DNA from: Gemmatimonadota bacterium | GTDB taxonomy: Bacteria > Gemmatimonadota > Gemmatimonadetes > Palauibacterales > Palauibacteraceae | NCBI GenBank assembly: GCA_013042495.1 | Contig: JABDQB010000025.1 | Span: 1 to 11,115, forward strand | DNA: 11,115 nucleotides | Direction of reading: 5' to 3' | In this document: positions 7,813-11,115 of the stretch, piece by piece | How positions within the stretch are numbered: the stretch's first letter is position 1 | Layout: every line of letters begins with the position of its first letter | Translations under genes and position numbers: made by a program | Notes under the pieces: generated by a model | Told to the model about the DNA's origin: nothing | Seen by the model: the letters and a program-made list of their open reading frames with translations, nothing else | The model's database searches: none

Positions 7813-7902
7813 GATCCTGCCTCGCGTGATCCAACTGTCCGGTTTCGGCACACCCCCTCCCATAAACGGACGCGGGAGAGTGAATTACTTACTTGATCTA
7901 AA

Positions 7903-7931
7903 CTACCATTACTGTCTCTTTTGCATATATT
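7903..7931 (+). promoter_or_regulatory. possible promoter of the exported 151-residue protein
   Basis: TATATT (7926-7931, 5/6 match) lies 17 nt after CTACCA (7903-7908, only 3/6). The AT-rich setting in a GC-rich genome favours a promoter, and the predicted start near 7938 would fall inside the inverted repeats at 7934-7956. The -35 is weak. Confidence 0.3.
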
Positions 7932-7933
7932 TA

Positions 7934-7956
7934 CAATGCCATAACCGCATTGGCAT
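7934..7956. repeat. two overlapping inverted repeats, possible operator
   Basis: CAATGC (7934-7939) pairs with GCATTG (7947-7952), and ATGCCA (7936-7941) pairs with TGGCAT (7951-7956). The two dyads interleave immediately downstream of a TATATT -10-like box, where a repressor could bind or alternative RNA hairpins could form. Confidence 0.35.
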
Positions 7957-8042
7957 GGGCGTTGCTCCTTACAGGGGGCGGAGGCGCGGCGCCGACGAGG
8001 GCGCCACGACTGGCCGGGGTCAGGGGAGACGGTGAGGAGACC

Positions 8043-8498
8043 ATGTACTACGGCGTGGAGAGAAGACACGAGGGTCTGCGCGTACTGTTGTCCGTGGCGG
8101 CGATCGCCAGTGGACTGGTGCTTTCCGATATGGCGGCCTCCCCCGCCCCGGGACATGGTGACGTCGTGGGCTTGTGGCAGTGGGTTGAGCCGGCCGGCGA
8201 TGATGGCCGTGCGGAGACTCCTCTCTTCGAAATCCGGCGCGCGGCGGACGGAGAGCTCGAAGCCACGGTGCTGGTACGGGAAGGCAACAGGTTGAGCGAG
8301 GCAGATGTCTCGTACGACGCGGGTCACCTTTGTATGGTCACCGAGCACGGTGCATCGTTCAAGGGACAGCTGAGCGACGACGGACTGAAGATCGAGGGGG
8401 TGATTCGCTACGAAGGCGCCCGATCGACGGCCCTCTTGCAGAGAGTCGAGCACCGAAAAGTGCGAAGGGCGGCGGAGCGCAAGGCCTACGCGACCTGA
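8043..8498 (+). CDS. exported protein of unknown function with a GLW beta-domain pattern
   Basis: Predicted 151-residue protein. Residues 12-33 form a hydrophobic segment after basic residues, reading as a signal peptide or membrane anchor (possible cut near 33-38). From residue 43 the pattern runs GLWQWVEP, then LFEIRR..DGELEATVLV (61-78), then SFKGQLSDDGLKIEGVIRYEG (105-125) and LLQRVE (131-136). This resembles the small beta-rich domain found in front of some periplasmic serine hydrolases (GxW...G.L..DG..I.G.....LxxR), but no hydrolase follows. The C-terminal tail (137-151) is strongly basic. ATG at 8043 is preceded by GAGGAG at 8034-8039, a short 3-nt spacing. No function is assigned; the domain resemblance is by eye. 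Confidence 0.72.
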   Translation: MYYGVERRHEGLRVLLSVAAIASGLVLSDMAASPAPGHGDVVGLWQWVEPAGDDGRAETPLFEIRRAADGELEATVLVREGNRLSEADVSYDAGHLCMVTEHGASFKGQLSDDGLKIEGVIRYEGARSTALLQRVEHRKVRRAAERKAYAT

Positions 8499-8523
8499 CC
8501 CGCCGCCCTTAGCGTGTGGATTC

Positions 8524-8554
8524 GGGGAGGCGTCCTGGCACAGGGCGCCTCTCT
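8524..8554. terminator. strong bidirectional hairpin terminator
   Basis: GAGGCGTCCTG (8527-8537) pairs with CAGGGCGCCTC (8541-8551) around a GCA loop, with one G-T pair; further pairs extend it to 8524-8554. It lies between the convergent exported-protein gene and msrQ. There is no proper T-run on either side, so termination strength is uncertain. Confidence 0.55.
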
Positions 8555-8570
8555 CCTCATCCGACTCGAT

Positions 8571-9188
8571 TCACTGCGGGCGCGGCGCTCGGCGGGTCCA
8601 GGGCGCCCAGACACGGACGATGATCAGGACGACGATCGCAGACAGAAACACCAGGGGTTCGCGAGTGTCCGCCTTCACCTTCCAAAGAAAGTGCACTCCG
8701 CCAGCGAGCGCTGCGACGTAGACCAGGCGATGCAATCGCTGCCAGTATTTCCGGAGCCGCCGTATCCACCCGGTTGTGGAGGTCACCGCCAGGGCCAGGA
8801 GCATCAACCACGCCGCAAAGCCGACGGTGATGAAGGGCCGCTCGGCTATGTCCTCGACGATGTAGGACCACCCGAAGAACTGGTCGAGCACAAGATATGT
8901 GAGGAAGTGCAGCGTCGCGTAGAAGAACGCGAACAGGCCGAGCAGTCGCCGATAGCGCACCCAGCCCGGCCTGCCCGCCAACCGGCGCACCGGCGTGATC
9001 GCAAGCGTGATGGTCAAGAGAAAGAGAGCCCACCAGCCCGTGCGGTGAGTGATTTCCTCAATCGGGTTCGCTCCGAGGCCGTCGGTTGCCGCGCCGAAGC
9101 CCAACCACAGGGCCGGGCCCAGACACAGCACCCAGAGGACTACCTTGCTGGCGACCCTGCGTCTTCGGGCCGGATTCGCCCTCACCAT
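8571..9188 (-). CDS. msrQ: heme-binding membrane subunit MsrQ of periplasmic methionine sulfoxide reductase
   Basis: Predicted 205-residue inner-membrane protein with about six helices and a close match to E. coli MsrQ (YedZ). It passes electrons from the respiratory chain or flavin donors to MsrP. Conserved stretches include GLGANPIEEITHRTG (37-51), RRLLGLFAFFYATLHFLTY (80-98) and the late block RLHRLVY with GGVHFLW (151-169). The histidines His48, His94, His153 and His166 match conserved E. coli positions, some of which bind heme. ATG at 9188 was chosen. TTG at 9206 is possible; neither has a strong ribosome site. It lies 25 nt after msrP and is clearly co-transcribed. Confidence 0.94.
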   Translation of the reverse strand: MVRANPARRRRVASKVVLWVLCLGPALWLGFGAATDGLGANPIEEITHRTGWWALFLLTITLAITPVRRLAGRPGWVRYRRLLGLFAFFYATLHFLTYLVLDQFFGWSYIVEDIAERPFITVGFAAWLMLLALAVTSTTGWIRRLRKYWQRLHRLVYVAALAGGVHFLWKVKADTREPLVFLSAIVVLIIVRVWAPWTRRAPRPQ

Positions 9189-9213
9189 CGGGGCGCCCGC
9201 TCGCAATGCTCGG

Positions 9214-10224
<1,011 letters not shown>

Positions 10225-10379
10225 TTCTTCTCCGAGTTGAACGGTCGGCTTCAAGATCCGTTACGTGTAACAACGATCTGCGCGGAAAGATCCCGAGCCG
10301 TTCCGATGGCCGCGGCTGTCCTGCGTGGCTGGCCTTCGGTATCTTCGCCCGACCGCGGAAACACACAGGGAGGTCAAAC
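10225..10379. promoter_or_regulatory. shared divergent control region with a palindrome
   Basis: This short region must drive msrPQ leftwards and the 117-residue gene rightwards. The clearest element is GTTAC-GT-GTAAC at 10260-10271, 35 nt before msrP, a plausible operator. No -35/-10 pair with good matches and spacing was found on either strand, which would fit an alternative sigma factor or activator-dependent promoters. Confidence 0.35.
10367..10374 (+). promoter_or_regulatory. strong ribosome binding site
   Basis: AGGGAGGT lies 5 nt before ATG 10380, the best Shine-Dalgarno match in the window. It makes the 117-residue gene and its start convincing and predicts efficient translation. Confidence 0.7.
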
Positions 10380-10733
10380 ATGGACGCCCACTTCAAGATC
10401 GAGCGCTATGCCGTCTATCTTCGATCGCCATCGCTCGGCAGCGGCGGCAATGCCGTGCCCCACATCATCCTGCTACTCGGGCCGGACCAGGGTCAGCGGG
10501 CGTACCTGTACTTCCTGAACAACATGCAGCAGAAGCCAGCCAACCGGTTCACGGGAGCCTACTGGGTCGGTTACTTCAATCGCAGCCAGTACGGTGACAT
10601 CCTGGATCTGCTACGAAACGAAATGCCCGTCTATTTCCACTACAACGACGCGATCGGGCATGCCCAGCTTCAAACGGCCCTCGAGACGGCCGGGGTGGGG
10701 GACGAGGATTACGCTTCGCCTCACGACGAGTAG
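10380..10733 (+). CDS. conserved-looking small protein of unknown function
   Basis: Predicted 117-residue soluble protein; no signal peptide or membrane helix. I do not recognise a named family. Visible features: a hydrophobic strand PHIILLLGP (27-35), aromatic-rich AYLYFLNNM and AYWVGYFNRSQY (41-71), and LLRNEMPVYFHYND (77-90), a helix-then-strand pattern I associate with unnamed small proteins carrying LRNExPVY. The C-terminus is acidic (DEDYASPHDE). It has a strong ribosome site and ordinary codon use for the window, so it is very likely real. It is divergent from msrP over 155 nt, which may mean shared regulation but says nothing certain about function. It converges on the tRNA locus, with its stop 20 nt from the tRNA remnant. 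Confidence 0.8.
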   Translation: MDAHFKIERYAVYLRSPSLGSGGNAVPHIILLLGPDQGQRAYLYFLNNMQQKPANRFTGAYWVGYFNRSQYGDILDLLRNEMPVYFHYNDAIGHAQLQTALETAGVGDEDYASPHDE

Positions 10734-10752
10734 TCCGGTGCAACCAAGGAAC

Positions 10753-10860
10753 GGAGTGGCAGGGGCGGGATTTGGCGTCGAGCGCAGCGAGACATTCGAG
10801 CGGGCGAAGCTCGCGAGACTACCCGCGACCTCTACAAACATGAGGATCCGACTGAGATAG
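10753..10860 (-). pseudogene. decayed tandem copy of the CAU tRNA, with an insertion in the T-loop
   Basis: A 22-nt block (10753-10774) is identical to 10860-10881, covering the 3' end of the intact tRNA. ACCCGCGACCT (10821-10831) is identical to 10883-10893, the other T-arm half. In the intact gene these blocks are 1 nt apart; here they are 46 nt apart. Further along the minus strand, TATCTCAGTCGGATC and CTCAT resemble the D-arm and anticodon loop, but the 5' acceptor half and part of the D/anticodon stems are missing. The offset to the intact gene is 107 nt, consistent with tandem duplication followed by decay. It cannot fold as a working tRNA. Confidence 0.75.
10775..10820. repeat. 46-bp insertion with internal repeats
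   Basis: This segment interrupts the T-loop of the tRNA remnant. TCGAGCG occurs twice (10779-10785 and 10796-10802), each followed by GAGAC (10788-10792 and 10815-10819). CGAGC (10797-10801) and GCTCG (10809-10813) form a hairpin. It looks like a small repetitive element; whether it is repeated elsewhere in the genome cannot be seen here. Confidence 0.45.
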
Positions 10861-10863
10861 GAG

Positions 10864-10938
10864 TGGCAGGGGCGGGATTTGAACCCGCGACCTAGGGCTT
10901 ATGAGTCCCCCGCTCTGACCAAACTGAGCTACCCTGCC
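10864..10938 (-). tRNA. tRNA with CAU anticodon (elongator Met or Ile2)
   Basis: A 75-nt cloverleaf. Acceptor GGCAGGG pairs with CCCTGCC, U8-A9 are present, the D stem is GCTC/GAGC, the anticodon loop is CTCATAA, the T stem is GCGGG/CCCGC around TTCAAAT, and the discriminator is A. CCA is not encoded (CTC follows). The anticodon stem GGGGA/GCCCT has an A31-G39 mismatch and one G-U pair. A CAU anticodon with a GC acceptor pair could be elongator tRNA-Met or tRNA-Ile2 (lysidine-modified by TilS); the sequence alone does not settle it, though the GGGGA CTCATAA stem is reminiscent of Ile2. U8 is a potential target of ThiI. Confidence 0.93.
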
Positions 10939-10939
10939 C

Positions 10940-10972
10940 AAAAAAGCTGCGGCCGGAGAGAAATCTCCGGCC
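10940..10972 (-). terminator. terminator-like hairpin between the two tRNAs
   Basis: GGCCGGAGA (10951-10959) and TCTCCGGCC (10964-10972) form a perfect 9-bp stem with a 4-nt loop. In the minus direction it is followed after 5 nt by six T (10945-10940), which ends 1 nt before the mature 5' end of the next tRNA. It could terminate or attenuate the tRNA-fMet transcript, or be a processing hairpin. Confidence 0.6.
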
Positions 10973-10991
10973 ATTCAAACAACGACTCCAG

Positions 10992-11065
<74 letters not shown>

Positions 11066-11075
11066 ACGAGGCGCC

Positions 11076-11104
11076 AAAGTAGAATTACACACCGAGGTCG
11101 TCAA
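11076..11104 (-). promoter_or_regulatory. sigma70-like promoter of the tRNA locus
   Basis: TTGACG (11104-11099, 5/6 match) and TACTTT (11081-11076, 4/6 match) are separated by exactly 17 nt on the minus strand. The predicted start is only a few bases before the mature 5' end of tRNA-fMet, as is common for stable RNA genes. Confidence 0.7.
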
Positions 11105-11115
11105 GGTTCTTCGGC

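Larger units (their letters stand above)
7707..8042. other. intergenic region between divergent transcription units
   Basis: These 336 bases hold no convincing gene. They contain the minus-strand promoter (7783-7812), a leader hairpin (7741-7754) and a short palindrome CCCGAT-G-ATCGGG (7796-7808). They also hold an AT-rich pocket at about 7881-7945, a plus-strand promoter-like pair, and overlapping inverted repeats at 7934-7956. The last 40 bases carry purine-rich ribosome-site sequence for the plus-strand gene. A minus-strand open frame crosses this region but looks incidental upstream of 7706. Confidence 0.6.

Noticed and set aside
7707..8453. Upstream extension of the small membrane peptide into a 285-codon minus-strand frame
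   Set aside because: It runs antisense through the exported-protein gene, crosses the promoter region and has no recognisable domain; only the last 36 codons have a start with a good ribosome site.
10753..10881. Attachment site of an integrated mobile element
   Set aside because: The repeats are only 107 nt apart with no integrase or cargo in the window; tandem duplication explains the similarity beyond the 22-nt block.

Overview
This GC-rich bacterial window holds mostly housekeeping genes. The gene content and family versions suggest a Gram-negative of the FCB group, possibly Gemmatimonadota. The pointers are a Bacteroidetes-type GlmU-like protein without the classical nucleotidyltransferase loop next to a WalJ-type hydrolase, a compact uppS-cdsA-dxr-rseP cluster, a periplasmic MsrPQ system, and tRNA genes without an encoded CCA. 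The phylum is an inference; nothing here fixes it.

Layout. Positions 31-2090 (+) hold two overlapping genes: a GlmU-like sugar nucleotidyltransferase/acyltransferase and a WalJ/YycJ-type metallo-beta-lactamase-fold hydrolase. A hairpin (2091-2112) separates them from a converging minus-strand operon. Read from its promoter near 7783-7812, that operon runs: a 36-residue membrane peptide (7596-7706), thiI with a C-terminal rhodanese domain (6017-7495), uppS (5266-6036), cdsA (4429-5259), dxr (3254-4432) and rseP (2122-3216). Several junctions overlap or lie within a few bases, so translational coupling is likely. The products make isoprenoid precursors (Dxr), the undecaprenyl carrier (UppS), CDP-diacylglycerol (CdsA) and the envelope-stress intramembrane protease (RseP). 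ThiI adds sulfur transfer for 4-thiouridine and/or thiamine.

Positions 7707-8042 are an intergenic region with a local AT-rich pocket and interleaved inverted repeats. After it comes a small exported protein of unknown function on the plus strand (8043-8498). A strong hairpin (8524-8554) separates this gene from the convergent msrP-msrQ pair (10224-8571, minus), a periplasmic methionine sulfoxide reductase and its membrane heme partner. MsrP carries a Tat motif followed by a possible lipobox. An unrecognised 117-residue protein (10380-10733, +) is divergent from msrP.

The right end (10753-11104, minus) is a tRNA locus. It has a consensus-like promoter, tRNA-fMet, a terminator-like hairpin, a second CAU tRNA (elongator Met or Ile2), and a decayed tandem copy of that second tRNA whose T-loop is interrupted by about 46 bp. 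I found no CRISPR array, phage, insertion sequence or defence system. The most unusual structures are the tRNA pseudogene with its insertion, the hairpin between the two tRNAs, and the short membrane peptide at the head of the thiI-isoprenoid operon.
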